Origin: Sneathiella glossodoripedis JCM 23214
GTDB taxonomy: Bacteria; Pseudomonadota; Alphaproteobacteria; Sneathiellales; Sneathiellaceae
Length of the DNA: 64,000 bases
Direction of reading: 5' to 3'
NCBI RefSeq assembly: GCF_000616095.1
Contig: NZ_BAMS01000002.1
Location: 672,452-736,451 of the forward strand
Shown here: positions 33,645-42,686 of the stretch, in pieces
Layout: each line of letters starts with the position of its first letter
Position numbering within the stretch: position 1 is the first letter of the stretch
Notes under the pieces: generated by a model
Databases searched by the model: none
What the model was told of the DNA's origin: nothing
What the model saw: only the letters and a program-made list of their open reading frames with translations
Made by a program: the position numbers and the translations under genes

Positions 33645-34896
33645 CTAACGCCAGATCATAACTTCAGGCATAAAAGTTACCAGCATCAATACAGCCAGAA
33701 TGATTGCAGCAAATGGCAAGACAGATCGGCAGATCAATGCAAATGGTTCTTTGAAAGCTGTCATGGCGACCATCAGATTTATACCGATGGGTGGCGTTAA
33801 AAACCCGATTTCCAGATTGATGACCATCAAAATTCCCAAATGAACCGGATCAATACCAAATCCCGATGCAATGGGTAACAAAATCGGCGCGAGCACGAGA
33901 ATTCCGGCATTGATGTCCAGAAAACAGCCTACGACCAGAAGCAGAACGTTAATGGCGACGAGAAATGCAAGTGGACTGTCCACATGTTGAGTTACCCAAG
34001 CCGTTAAATTCTGGGGGACTTCCTCTGCTGTGAGCAGAATATTCACACTCATAGCCATGGCGAGAAGCGGGTAAAGAGCACCCAACAGCTTTGCCGTAGA
34101 TAATGAAATCTCATAAAAGTCAGATAATTTCATATCCCGATGGATGAAGATTTCAACAACAAGTGCATAAGCGAGTGCCACTGCAGCGGCTTCTGTTGGG
34201 GTAAAATATCCGGAATATATTCCCCCTAGCAAAATAATCGGCATCAATAGCGACCAGATACCATCCTTCAGGGCCGAGAGCAGTTCTTCCAACCGAACGG
34301 AAACTTTGGGCATATTTCGGTTTCGATAAAGCGCATAACCACTCATGATTACAGCCAGCACTATACCGGGAATTACACCTGCCTTGAACAGGTCCGTGAT
34401 TGAAGTTTCAGTGACGATGCCAAATAAAATCAAAGGGATAGACGGCGGAATTACAACACCAAGCGTTCCGCCCGCGGTTAAGGCACCCAGGCTGAACCGT
34501 CTATCATAGCCCGCATCTTTCAATGCCGGATACAGAACCGCCCCCACGGATAGGAGCGTCACTGCAGAAGACCCTGAAATAGCTGCAAAAACGGTGCAGG
34601 AAATGATGGTGGCTACCGCAAGCTCCGGGAAGTGGTGCAGTCACAATTCGAACAACTGATATGAGCCGCTGGGCAATCTGTCCCTTGGACATGACATTGC
34701 CGCACAAAATAAAGAGCGGCACCGACAAAAGGACTTCCTTATCAAGTCCGATCCACATGTCCTCGATAATATATTCAAGAACACCATCCCCATAAAAATA
34801 ATGGACATAAGCCGCCACTGCGAACAAGAGAATAACCAGATTCTGCCGCAGCAGTAAAAGCAGCAGGATCAGTAAAATCAAAACAGCTTCAAGCAT
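33645..34896 (-). CDS. dctM: TRAP transporter large permease DctM, frameshifted
   Basis: The main membrane subunit of a TRAP transporter, with about 12 helices, here about 417 residues. The first part (EAVLILLILLLLLLRQNLVI, SVPLFILCGNVMSKG) breaks after TAPLPGA. The protein resumes as AVATIISCTVFAAISGSSAV, the conserved AAISGSS loop. The junction near 34620 needs one base removed or two added, unlike the one-base losses elsewhere. The rest holds FSLGALTAGGTLGVVIPPSI and FLTPPIGINLMVAMTAF. I start it at ATG 34896, overlapping the small-subunit stop. Probably co-transcribed with the genes upstream. Confidence 0.9.
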
Positions 34897-35401
34897 ACAA
34901 CGCCTTTCCAACCCTGTTCATGAACTGCTCTTTAAACTCGGGGGAGATGGCGAAAGCAAAATACCGAATACCCACCGCCAAAAAGGCATAAGGCAAAATC
35001 ATCTGAATTGGCCAAAGCGGCCAGTCCAATACAGCGGCTATTTCCTCATTTTCATAACTTGCCTGAACAAAACCAACAGCCAAATAGAATAGAATCAGAT
35101 AAATCCCGCTGGACACAAAATCAGCCAGACGATCCACAAAAGCGTTCATTGACCGCGGAATGATACTATCCAGTATCTGGGGACGGATATTTTCGCCCTC
35201 TGCTGCGGCCAAAGACATTCCCAGAAACCCGGCAACAATCGCGGCATAAACGGCAAATCTTTGCGCCCCCCAAATGCCTGTATCAAACAGCTCTCTTCCC
35301 ACAACATCACCCAACAGACTGATTGCCGTTGCACCGTAAGCAACCATGGTCAATGTCGCTTCCATCCGGTGATGGAGAAGACTTAATTGCAGCAATTTCA
35401 T
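34889..35401 (-). CDS. dctQ: TRAP transporter small permease DctQ
   Basis: A 170-residue protein with four membrane helices (TMVAYGATAISLLGDVVGRE, FAVYAAIVAGFLGMSLAAAE, GIYLILFYLAVGFVQ and IQMILPYAFLAVGIRYFAF), the DctQ pattern. It couples the binding protein to DctM. I chose ATG 35401 over an upstream in-frame GTG. It lies between dctP and dctM in the same leftward operon. Confidence 0.88.
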   Translation of the reverse strand: MKLLQLSLLHHRMEATLTMVAYGATAISLLGDVVGRELFDTGIWGAQRFAVYAAIVAGFLGMSLAAAEGENIRPQILDSIIPRSMNAFVDRLADFVSSGIYLILFYLAVGFVQASYENEEIAAVLDWPLWPIQMILPYAFLAVGIRYFAFAISPEFKEQFMNRVGKALYA

Positions 35402-35434
35402 AAAGGGAAACACCCACTTAGAGGAGTTAAAACC

Positions 35435-36436
35435 CTAAACACCACAAGCCTGCTTGGCTTTTTCGATCTGTGCCTGAATATCCGCAGCATCACCGCCGAT
35501 TTCCTCAATCAATTTTTGGCGTGACTGGGCGGAGCGATTGCGCCATTCCGATACCTCCGTGTCGGACAATTTTATGATTGTCCCTCCCTCGCTCGCGAAT
35601 TTGTTCAACAAAGCGGCTTCAGCTCCCCTGACCTGCTGCCTCAGCTTTTCGGGCTTAACAACAGCATTTTCAAATGCGTCTCGCCCCTGTTCATCCAATC
35701 GATCCCATACCTTTGTACTCATCAGGACAAGACCGACCTGATGAGAGTGGTTGGACTGGACCCAATTACGGGCAATCTTTGACAGGCCCAGCGATGTAAA
35801 AGCCAGTCCCGGCAGATCAGCACCTTCGACAAGGCCCGTCTGCAGTGCTGCTGCAACTTCTGTAATGGGTAAAACGACGGAATTGGCACCGAAGCCATCT
35901 GCTGTGATTGAGGAGGCTTTGGTTGGTGCTACCCTCAATTTCTTGCCAGAGAGGTCCGCAAGGCCGGATACCTGAGAGGTAAAGGCGTATCCCATATTCC
36001 CAACTTCGCTCCACCCCAGAATTTTCAACCCCTTCTCTTCAAAACGGGTCTGAAAAACGGGGATGAGATGATTATCCAGTGCGCAGTCAGCCTGCTTTAT
36101 ACTATCCCAAAGATAGGGTGCGGCAAGCAATGCAATTTCCGGCACCATCAAGCTGGCTGCCGTATTGGAAAACGAGCCCATTTGAATGCGTCCTTTTGCA
36201 ACCTGACGGATCACATCCTGCTCATTTCCCAACTGGCTTCCTGGAAACACCCTTACATTGATACCACCATTTGTAGAGTGAGAAACCTTTTCGGCAATTT
36301 CGTGGGCATAAGCGGCCCAAGGTGTTTTCTCTGGCGCTGCAAGGGCGAATTTTAACTTCGTACTGGCATTTACTTCCTGATTTGAAAATAAAATCACACA
36401 TCCCAACAGTGCATAAGACAGTATGCTTAGTTTCAT
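35435..36436 (-). CDS. dctP: TRAP transporter solute-binding protein DctP
   Basis: A 333-residue periplasmic protein with a signal peptide (LSILSYALLGCVILFSNQEV, then ASTKLKFA). Family features include VFPGSQLGNEQDVIRQVAKG and the ligand-binding arginine region LSGKKLRVAPTKA with an EVAAALQTGLVEGAD segment. The substrate is probably an organic acid or sulfonate: the divergent operon carries a TauD-type dioxygenase. AAGGGGCG stands before the ATG. It is divergent from the TetR-type gene across 325 bases. Confidence 0.9.
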   Translation of the reverse strand: MKLSILSYALLGCVILFSNQEVNASTKLKFALAAPEKTPWAAYAHEIAEKVSHSTNGGINVRVFPGSQLGNEQDVIRQVAKGRIQMGSFSNTAASLMVPEIALLAAPYLWDSIKQADCALDNHLIPVFQTRFEEKGLKILGWSEVGNMGYAFTSQVSGLADLSGKKLRVAPTKASSITADGFGANSVVLPITEVAAALQTGLVEGADLPGLAFTSLGLSKIARNWVQSNHSHQVGLVLMSTKVWDRLDEQGRDAFENAVVKPEKLRQQVRGAEAALLNKFASEGGTIIKLSDTEVSEWRNRSAQSRQKLIEEIGGDAADIQAQIEKAKQACGV

Positions 36437-36631
36437 AATTGCGCCCCTTGTAATGCTGTTGAACCATTTTTTGGAAAGGAAGTTGGCTCCAACAGGGTTA
36501 TTTTATTCAATCTATAGTTTTATTCGCTCATATACGCTCGCTACTATTTTTCACCTTTTTATGATTTGATGATTCAATTGATTTCTGTCGGTGAGTTAAG
36601 TTTCAATTGACATTCTTAAATTTCCATATCC

Positions 36632-36645
36632 ATAATAATAGTTAT
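36632..36645. promoter_or_regulatory. Candidate TetR operator, copy 1
   Basis: ATAAT-AATA-GTTAT in the dctP-tetR intergenic region matches ATAAC-CATA-GTTAT before the dioxygenase gene in 12 of 14 bases. The rest of 36437-36761 is AT-rich promoter DNA without a gene. Confidence 0.45.
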
Positions 36646-36761
36646 CATTCGTATATTTTTCAAGTTTTTTATTATATTTGAATTCGCATTTACTCCCTTA
36701 CAAATTGCGACTAGAGTTACCAGGCTTTTCAAGTTGTATTTTAAATTTAATGGAACGCGAT

Positions 36762-37427
36762 ATGTCATCTACTCATGAAGGCCAAATTTCTTCCCCTGCT
36801 TCTGATGGGATAAAACCAGCCCACCAAAGCCGCAGCAAGCAACGTCGGGACGAATTGATTAATGCCGGCATGGAGCTTATGTGTCATAAAAATTTTGCGG
36901 ATATTTCAATCATAGAGCTAACGGCCAGTTGCGGTTATTCAGTCGGAACTTTCTATAGCCGCTTTCATGATAAGGACAGTTTCTTCAAAGCCGTTCAAAG
37001 TGAAGCAATCTCGCGTTGTCATGCTGAGCTACGCAAAAGCTACTCTGGCGAGTTTTGGAAGACCATGTCAAACGAAGACTTCTTTCGCAAAATGGTAGAT
37101 GTTTTGATTGATGGCCTTTCCGGACCTTTTCGCGGTGTCGTTAAGGCTTCAATCATTATGTCAGCGTCAAGCCGTGAAGCCTGGGAGCCAATCCGGCAAT
37201 CCGGCCTTGTCATCCGTAACTTAATTATTGACCTGGTTAAGGATCGGTTTTTAAAGGATGATCCAAACAAAAGTATTCGATCAATCGAATTTGCCTTGCA
37301 GATGTTCTTTGGAACCATTGTTCAGGCAATCCTCAATAATCCCGGCCCTGTTCATCTTGAGGACGAGGAGATGCGCGAAAATCTTACACGTATGCTTGTC
37401 AGATATACAGAACTTGAGGAACGGTAA
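36762..37427 (+). CDS. TetR-family transcriptional regulator
   Basis: A 221-residue repressor. The helix-turn-helix at residues about 20-70 is SRSKQRRDELINAGMELMCH, DISIIELTASCGYSVGTFYS and RFHDKDSFFKAV, a clean TetR pattern. The C-terminal helical ligand domain follows. I chose ATG 36762; an in-frame ATG at 36750 is possible. Between the TRAP operon and the dioxygenase gene it is the likely local regulator of both, and two matching palindromes support this. Confidence 0.87.
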   Translation: MSSTHEGQISSPASDGIKPAHQSRSKQRRDELINAGMELMCHKNFADISIIELTASCGYSVGTFYSRFHDKDSFFKAVQSEAISRCHAELRKSYSGEFWKTMSNEDFFRKMVDVLIDGLSGPFRGVVKASIIMSASSREAWEPIRQSGLVIRNLIIDLVKDRFLKDDPNKSIRSIEFALQMFFGTIVQAILNNPGPVHLEDEEMRENLTRMLVRYTELEER

Positions 37428-37462
37428 AGCCGCTCCTCTTTCAAAAACACATGTGAATTTAT

Positions 37463-37476
37463 ATAACCATAGTTAT
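37463..37476. promoter_or_regulatory. Candidate TetR operator, copy 2
   Basis: ATAAC-CATA-GTTAT is a perfect inverted repeat 16 bases before the dioxygenase ATG, similar in sequence and spacing to the copy at 36632-36645. Confidence 0.45.
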
Positions 37477-37491
37477 TATTAGGAAATCAGG

Positions 37492-38325
37492 ATGACCTAT
37501 ACCCATTTTACAGTTGAAACAGCTACACCTAGCATTGGCGCTTATATAGCTGGCATTGATTTGAACTCGGAACTGCCAAAACAGGCGTATGATGAGCTCA
37601 AACACGCGCTTGCGACTTACAAGGTGATTTTTTTCAGGGATCAGGACTTGAGCAATAAAAAGTTTCATGAATTGGGGGCCAACATGGGTAATCTGGAAAT
37701 CCATGAGTTTTTCCCGCAACTTGAGGAATTTCCGGAAATTCATGTTATTCAAACCAAAGGCGGAAATACAGGCACAGACCGCTGGCATACAGATGTGACC
37801 TTCAGAAAGGAACCATCCTACGCCAGTATCCTTCGTGCAATCGATATTCCCACTGACGGCGGCGGCGATACCATGTGGTTAAGTACTCACGCCGCATTTG
37901 AAGATTTATCCACCCCCTTGAAAGAACTGCTCCTGCAGGTACAGGGTGTACACGACATGAGATACGGAATGACAGGATATCTCGACACCGAAACCGTGGA
38001 AAAGAACGTAGCAAAAAATCCCCCTATGTTGCATCCAGCAGTAATTTCCCACCCTATTACCGGCAAACCCCATCTTTTTATCAACTCAATCTGGACCCCT
38101 GCCATAAATGGTTTGAAGCGCGAAGAAAGTGAGGCGTTGATTAAATTTCTGCATGAGCATGTCAAAAAGCCAGAGTTTCAGGTGCGGTTCAAATGGCAAA
38201 AAAACTCCATCGCGATTTGGGACAACATCGCAACCCAACATTACGCGGTTGGTGATTACAATTATCCAAGAGTGATGAACAGAATGATCGTCAACGGAAC
38301 AAAGATTGAAGCGTACAAAGCATAA
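37492..38325 (+). CDS. TauD/TfdA-family 2-oxoglutarate dioxygenase
   Basis: A 277-residue Fe(II)/2-oxoglutarate oxygenase. The iron-binding HxD is in DRWHTDVTFRKEPSYASIL, the distal histidine in WDNIATQHYAVGDYNYPRVM, and the 2-oxoglutarate arginine follows in that last segment (PRVMNR). The N-terminus IGAYIAGIDLNSELPKQAYD and KVIFFRDQDLS are typical of TauD. It probably hydroxylates a substrate imported by the divergent TRAP system, such as a sulfonate or related acid; taurine itself is not proven. Confidence 0.9.
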   Translation: MTYTHFTVETATPSIGAYIAGIDLNSELPKQAYDELKHALATYKVIFFRDQDLSNKKFHELGANMGNLEIHEFFPQLEEFPEIHVIQTKGGNTGTDRWHTDVTFRKEPSYASILRAIDIPTDGGGDTMWLSTHAAFEDLSTPLKELLLQVQGVHDMRYGMTGYLDTETVEKNVAKNPPMLHPAVISHPITGKPHLFINSIWTPAINGLKREESEALIKFLHEHVKKPEFQVRFKWQKNSIAIWDNIATQHYAVGDYNYPRVMNRMIVNGTKIEAYKA

Positions 38326-39007
38326 AATAACGCGGAGCAGTATGCCAAATCAAATATTACAAAACATTACATTTTAACTGTGTTATGCTCAACATTAAGT
38401 GAATCGGAGCTGTCAAAAACCTCAAAACAGAGCTTAAAAAGTCGATTGTAATCTGGCTTTTGACGAATTCAATCAGCTCATACGTATTTTTTCGGTGAGA
38501 TTTTAGAAAAATAATCTCTTCAGAGGAATTCCCTCATCCCTATTATAAATAGTAATACTTATTTCCCCTCTGATTGATCTCAATTAGAAGTTTGTGACTG
38601 TCATCCACAAATTTTTCAGCCCCTTTTAGACTTGAGAAAAGCAGTATTTTTTAGGATTTAACTAATAAAGTACTTATAAGAAGTACAAAAACACACTATA
38701 AAACATACGCTTATTGGCGTCCCGCTTTACAGTGCTTGTGAAAAATTTCCGCTATTGGCTTTTTTGCGAAACCCAAACGATAAAATTTTAGATAAAAATT
38801 AATCATATTTTTCCAGAAGAACTGACCTGCACTACTTAAGTTCTAGTCCGAGACCCATTAATATTACTTAAATGTAATTTTTTGTTACATTAGTATATTT
38901 AAATTAACTTATTGGTAAGAAGTATAGGCACATATTCGCGCATCGGGATTTGCAGCCAATCATAAGGTAGCACCCAACCCAATTTTGCTTATTAAATGAG
39001 GTAAGCC
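38326..39007. other. Long AT-rich intergenic region
   Basis: These 682 bases between the dioxygenase and GGDEF genes hold no supportable gene. I see small inverted repeats, GTACTT-ATAAG-AAGTAC (38670s) and AATGTAA/TTACATT (38870s), that could be promoter or terminator elements or part of a small RNA. Nothing firmer. Confidence 0.4.
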
Positions 39008-40051
39008 GTGACCACAGCCGACTGCTTTGAAAAAGCGTCTCTAAATGCCCAGAAGACTATGGCATTGCTGGAGGACCGCCAAATTAAACCAATCCCCCAG
39101 AATTTTACCATATGGTTTGAATATTTGAGTGGGGACAACCCTGCGATAAACGAGCTGGTAAATCGGCTCATTTCTGAACAGGGCAAGTTTACGGAAACAG
39201 TTGCGAAACAGATTTACAACGAGTTTTTCTCTCATGAAAAAGAAAGTCGGGAAATCCGCGAAACCAACAGGCTAATCCAGCAATCAATGGAAGCAGCCTT
39301 GCAGGAAATCAGAAGTTCAACCAGCGGGCTTGAAAATTACGGAGAAAGACTGGAAATTTTCGCAGATACAGCAGATGAGCTGAGTGTCAGTGATTTGCAG
39401 GAAACTGTTAAAATTGTGGTTGCAGAAACCCGCGCCATGTCAGAACAGTCAAAAAACCTGAATAAAAGCCTGCAAAAAGCGTCAGACGAGATTGAAGACT
39501 TAAAAGCAAGGCTGGAGCAGGTTGAAAATGAGAGCTTGACCGATCCGCTCACAGGAATTGCCAATCGCAAGAAGTTCGACAGGGAGCTTCTTCGGGCAAC
39601 TTCCAAAGCCAAGTTTAGCAACGAGAGCCTGTGCCTTGTGATGTCGGATATAGATCACTTCAAGAAATTCAACGACGAACATGGCCATGTTTTCGGCGAT
39701 CAAGTGCTTAAGCTGGTGGCCACAACACTGGATAGTGGATTGAGCGATGCAGGTATTGCTGCACGATATGGCGGTGAAGAATTTGGAATTATCCTTCCCA
39801 ACACATCGCTTGCCAAAGCCAGACAGTTCGCTGAAAAACTCAGACAAAATGTATCTGCCAAAAAGCTGGTGAAACGCAATTCTGGTGATGACGTTGGCAA
39901 AATAACCATGTCTTTTGGAGTTGCAAAATATGTCACCGGTGAAGACATGGACAAATTTGTAGCACGGGCAGATACAGCCCTATATTGCGCCAAGCACAAG
40001 GGCAGAAATCAGGTTTCTGTTGATCAGGAAGCTATGGCCCTCACCGCCTAA
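39008..40051 (+). CDS. GGDEF diguanylate cyclase
   Basis: A 347-residue cytoplasmic enzyme that makes cyclic di-GMP. Residues 1-100 are helical. Residues 100-175 are a coiled coil (NLNKSLQKASDEIEDLKARL) leading into DPLTGIANRKKFDRELLRAT and the catalytic ARYGGEEFGIILPNTS, where GGEEF is an active-site variant. The inhibitory RxxD site is not apparent. No receiver or membrane segment is present. Translation starts at GTG 39008 with TGAGGTAA in front. A hairpin AAGCGGCAT...ATGCCGCTT at 40081-40109 probably ends the transcript. Confidence 0.92.
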   Translation: MTTADCFEKASLNAQKTMALLEDRQIKPIPQNFTIWFEYLSGDNPAINELVNRLISEQGKFTETVAKQIYNEFFSHEKESREIRETNRLIQQSMEAALQEIRSSTSGLENYGERLEIFADTADELSVSDLQETVKIVVAETRAMSEQSKNLNKSLQKASDEIEDLKARLEQVENESLTDPLTGIANRKKFDRELLRATSKAKFSNESLCLVMSDIDHFKKFNDEHGHVFGDQVLKLVATTLDSGLSDAGIAARYGGEEFGIILPNTSLAKARQFAEKLRQNVSAKKLVKRNSGDDVGKITMSFGVAKYVTGEDMDKFVARADTALYCAKHKGRNQVSVDQEAMALTA

Positions 40052-40080
40052 CCCACCAAAACTATATCTTGTACATTTTT

Positions 40081-40109
40081 AAGCGGCATTGATTTCAGTG
40101 ATGCCGCTT
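40081..40109 (+). terminator. Hairpin after the GGDEF gene
   Basis: AAGCGGCAT, an 11-base loop and ATGCCGCTT form a nine-pair stem 30 bases after the stop. The T tract is poor on the plus strand (AATCTGTATTT) and better on the minus strand, so it is a moderate terminator call. Confidence 0.55.
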
Positions 40110-40199
40110 AATCTGTATTTATGATACAAAAATTCCTGTTTTTTGAAAATAACTGTGTTATTTTAATCCAAAATAACTGCAAAACTCGGGAGCGAAATA

Positions 40200-40982
40200 A
40201 TGACACTTGAAACGATCCTATTTGAAATCAACGATGGCGTTGCAACTGTCACGTTAAACCGTCCCGACAAGATGAACTCATTCAGTGAGAAAATGCATGA
40301 AGAGTTGCGTTTAATTAGAGACGATATCGAAAGCGACAAGGTACGCGCCGTTCTGATCACTGGTGCTGGCAAAGCATTTGGTGCAGGTGCGGATTTAACG
40401 GAAACATCCCCAGCAGATGGACCATTTGACGCTGGCGAAACACTGGAGAGAAATTACAATCCTTTGATCCTGTTTCTTAGAGATCTGGAAAAACCGGTTG
40501 TTTCTGCCGTAAATGGGGTCGCCGCTGGGGCTAGTATGAGCCTTGCGCTGGCTGCAGACATCTGTATAGCAGCCCGTTCTGCCTATTTTCTACAAGCCTT
40601 TTGCCATATTGGACTTATTCCGGATGCTGGAAGCACGTATTTTCTGCCAAGACTTGTTGGTTCCGGAAAAGCGATGGGCCTCGCTATGCTTGGAGATAAA
40701 ATTCCCGCGGAAGAGGCTGAAAAAATGGGGTTGATCTGGAAAGTGGTTGATGATGATCATTTACTCACAGCAGCTACAGAACTCGCTCAGAAGTTGGCAA
40801 AAGGTCCGACAAAAGGTCTTGGCAAAATTAAGAAAGCAATGAATGCCAGCCTCGTCAATGATTTGCGCACTCAACTAACTGTGGAAAGAGACCTGCAGCG
40901 CGAAGCCGCCAGAACAGAAGATTTCATTGAGGGCGTTCAAGCATTTGCCCAAAAACGAAATCCACAATTCAAAGGCAAGTAA
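40200..40982 (+). CDS. paaG: Enoyl-CoA hydratase/isomerase, PaaG-like
   Basis: A 260-residue crotonase. It contains VTLNRPDKMNSFSEKMHEEL, the oxyanion loop GAGKAFGAGADLTE, VVSAVNGVAAGASMSLALAA and the catalytic region FCHIGLIPDAGSTYFLPRLV with an aspartate in PDAG as in PaaG isomerases. It converts ring-epoxyphenylacetyl-CoA to the oxepin, or acts in the later beta-oxidation steps. It heads a paaG-paaI-paaJ-paaK run of genes; paaI starts one base after its stop. Confidence 0.85.
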   Translation: MTLETILFEINDGVATVTLNRPDKMNSFSEKMHEELRLIRDDIESDKVRAVLITGAGKAFGAGADLTETSPADGPFDAGETLERNYNPLILFLRDLEKPVVSAVNGVAAGASMSLALAADICIAARSAYFLQAFCHIGLIPDAGSTYFLPRLVGSGKAMGLAMLGDKIPAEEAEKMGLIWKVVDDDHLLTAATELAQKLAKGPTKGLGKIKKAMNASLVNDLRTQLTVERDLQREAARTEDFIEGVQAFAQKRNPQFKGK

Positions 40983-40983
40983 A

Positions 40984-41441
40984 TTGACAGAAGTCTCATC
41001 CACCCCGTCACCAGATGAGCTGGCGATGCAAGTTGCCCGCAAAATGTATGAAGAAGATAAAGCTTCGCAGCATTTGGGAATGGCGCTTAAAGAAATAGCA
41101 CCTGGTAAAGCGGTCATGACCATGCGTGTAACCGAGCAGATGCTTAATGGTCATAAAACCTGTCACGGAGGGTATATCTTCACCCTGGCAGATTCCGCAT
41201 TTGCCTTCGCCTGTAATTCCTACAATCAAAACACCGTGGCTCAGGCAGCGCAAATAAACTTCCTCCGCCCGGTTCCCGTGGGTACCTTGCTAAGGCTCAA
41301 GCCAAGGAAATTAATAGAACAGGGCGAACCGGCTTATATGATGTTGACGTTTTTAACGAAAAAGACGAACTTGTGGCTTCCTTTCGTGGGAATTCACACA
41401 CAATAAAGGGGCAGATTTTGACGCCTCCTGACCAAGAATAA
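40984..41441 (+). CDS. paaI: PaaI-type thioesterase, frameshifted
   Basis: A hot-dog thioesterase that rescues CoA from dead-end hydroxyphenylacetyl-CoA intermediates. The protein starts at TTG 40984 (TEVSSTPSPDELAMQVARKM), one base after paaG, and carries the catalytic NGHKTCHGGYIFTLADSAFA. The frame fails at GTLLRLKPRK. Restoring one A near 41294 gives AKAQAKEINRTGRTGLYDVD and VFNEKDELVASFRGNSHTIK with a stop at 41439-41441, a normal PaaI end. The restored length is about 152 residues. Confidence 0.87.
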
Positions 41442-41453
41442 AGAAGAAAAGAT

Positions 41454-42656
41454 ATGAACAACGCTTATATTTGTGACGCAATCAGAACCCCCATTGGCCG
41501 TTATGCCGGTTCATTATCTGCAGTGCGCACTGATGATCTTGGAGCCATTCCAATCAGCGCCCTGATGAAGCGCAACCCTCATGTCGATTGGACCAAGGTT
41601 GACGATGTCATTTATGGTAATGCCAATCAGGCAGGTGAAGACAATCGAAATGTTGCCCGCATGAGCGCCTTGCTGGCAGGTCTTCCGGACACCGCCCCCG
41701 GATCAACGGTAAACCGCCTTTGTGGTTCTGGACTGGACGCAACAGCAACTGCAGCCCGCCAGATCATGACCGGTGAAGCCAACCTGACCCTGTCTGGTGG
41801 CGTCGAGAGCATGAGCCGGGCCCCATTTGTGATGAGCAAAGCAACAAGTGCTTTTTCAAGAGATGCAAATATTTTTGATACAACCATTGGCTGGCGGTTT
41901 GTCAATAAACTGATGAAAGAACAGTATGGTACGGACAGCATGCCCGAAACCGCTGAAAATGTGGCTGACGATTATGGCGTAAAACGCGAAGATCAGGATC
42001 TGTTTGCGCTGAGAAGTCAGGAAAAAGCATCAGCTGCTCAAGCAAACGGAAATTTGGCCGAAGAAATTACAGCGGTCACCATTCCCCAGCGAAAAGGCGA
42101 TCCCATTGTTGTAGACAAGGATGAGCACCCCCGCGCTACATCACTTGAAAAACTGAGCGCGCTTCGCCCGATTGTACGGCCAGATGGAACTGTAACGGCC
42201 GGCAACGCTTCAGGCGTCAACGATGGTGCCTGTGCCCTTCTTCTGGCATCCGATCAAGCCATTAAGGATTATCAACTGACGCCTCGGGCTCGTGTGGTAG
42301 CGGCTGCTGTCGCTGGTGTACCGCCACGGATTATGGGTATCGGACCAGTTCCGGCATCGCGAAAAGTTCTGCAAATCGCCGGTTTGAGCATCGAAGATAT
42401 GGACATCATTGAGCTCAACGAAGCCTTCGCAGCGCAAGGACTTGCTGTCACACGGGAACTGGGTATTGCCGATGATGATCCCCGCGTTAATCCACAGGGC
42501 GGTGCCATTGCACTGGGTCATCCACTTGGCATGTCCGGAGCGAGACTGGCGACAACGGCAACCTATCAGTTACAACGCACAGGCGGTAAATACGCGCTAT
42601 GCACCATGTGTATTGGTGTTGGGCAAGGTATCGCCATGATTATTGAGCGTGTCTGA
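41454..42656 (+). CDS. paaJ: Beta-ketoadipyl-CoA / 3-oxoadipyl-CoA thiolase
   Basis: A 400-residue type II thiolase. It shows [20 protein letters not shown], the acyl-accepting cysteine in [20 protein letters not shown], the [16 protein letters not shown] motif, [16 protein letters not shown], and the second catalytic cysteine in [15 protein letters not shown]. The sequence type matches PaaJ/PcaF, which cleave 3-oxoadipyl-CoA to succinyl-CoA and acetyl-CoA. Its place between paaI and paaK favours the phenylacetate role. Confidence 0.92.
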   Translation: MNNAYICDAIRTPIGRYAGSLSAVRTDDLGAIPISALMKRNPHVDWTKVDDVIYGNANQAGEDNRNVARMSALLAGLPDTAPGSTVNRLCGSGLDATATAARQIMTGEANLTLSGGVESMSRAPFVMSKATSAFSRDANIFDTTIGWRFVNKLMKEQYGTDSMPETAENVADDYGVKREDQDLFALRSQEKASAAQANGNLAEEITAVTIPQRKGDPIVVDKDEHPRATSLEKLSALRPIVRPDGTVTAGNASGVNDGACALLLASDQAIKDYQLTPRARVVAAAVAGVPPRIMGIGPVPASRKVLQIAGLSIEDMDIIELNEAFAAQGLAVTRELGIADDDPRVNPQGGAIALGHPLGMSGARLATTATYQLQRTGGKYALCTMCIGVGQGIAMIIERV

Positions 42657-42686
42657 TTAAGTACACGCATAAAACAGGGAGGGAAA

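Noticed and set aside
36700-36761. A longer TetR-family protein starting at 36678.
   Set aside because: The extra residues do not resemble a TetR N-terminus and there is no ribosome site before that start; 36762 fits the family better.
38326-39007. A small RNA gene in the long gap before the GGDEF gene.
   Set aside because: Only short AT-rich inverted repeats are present; no promoter-terminator pair could be defined by eye.
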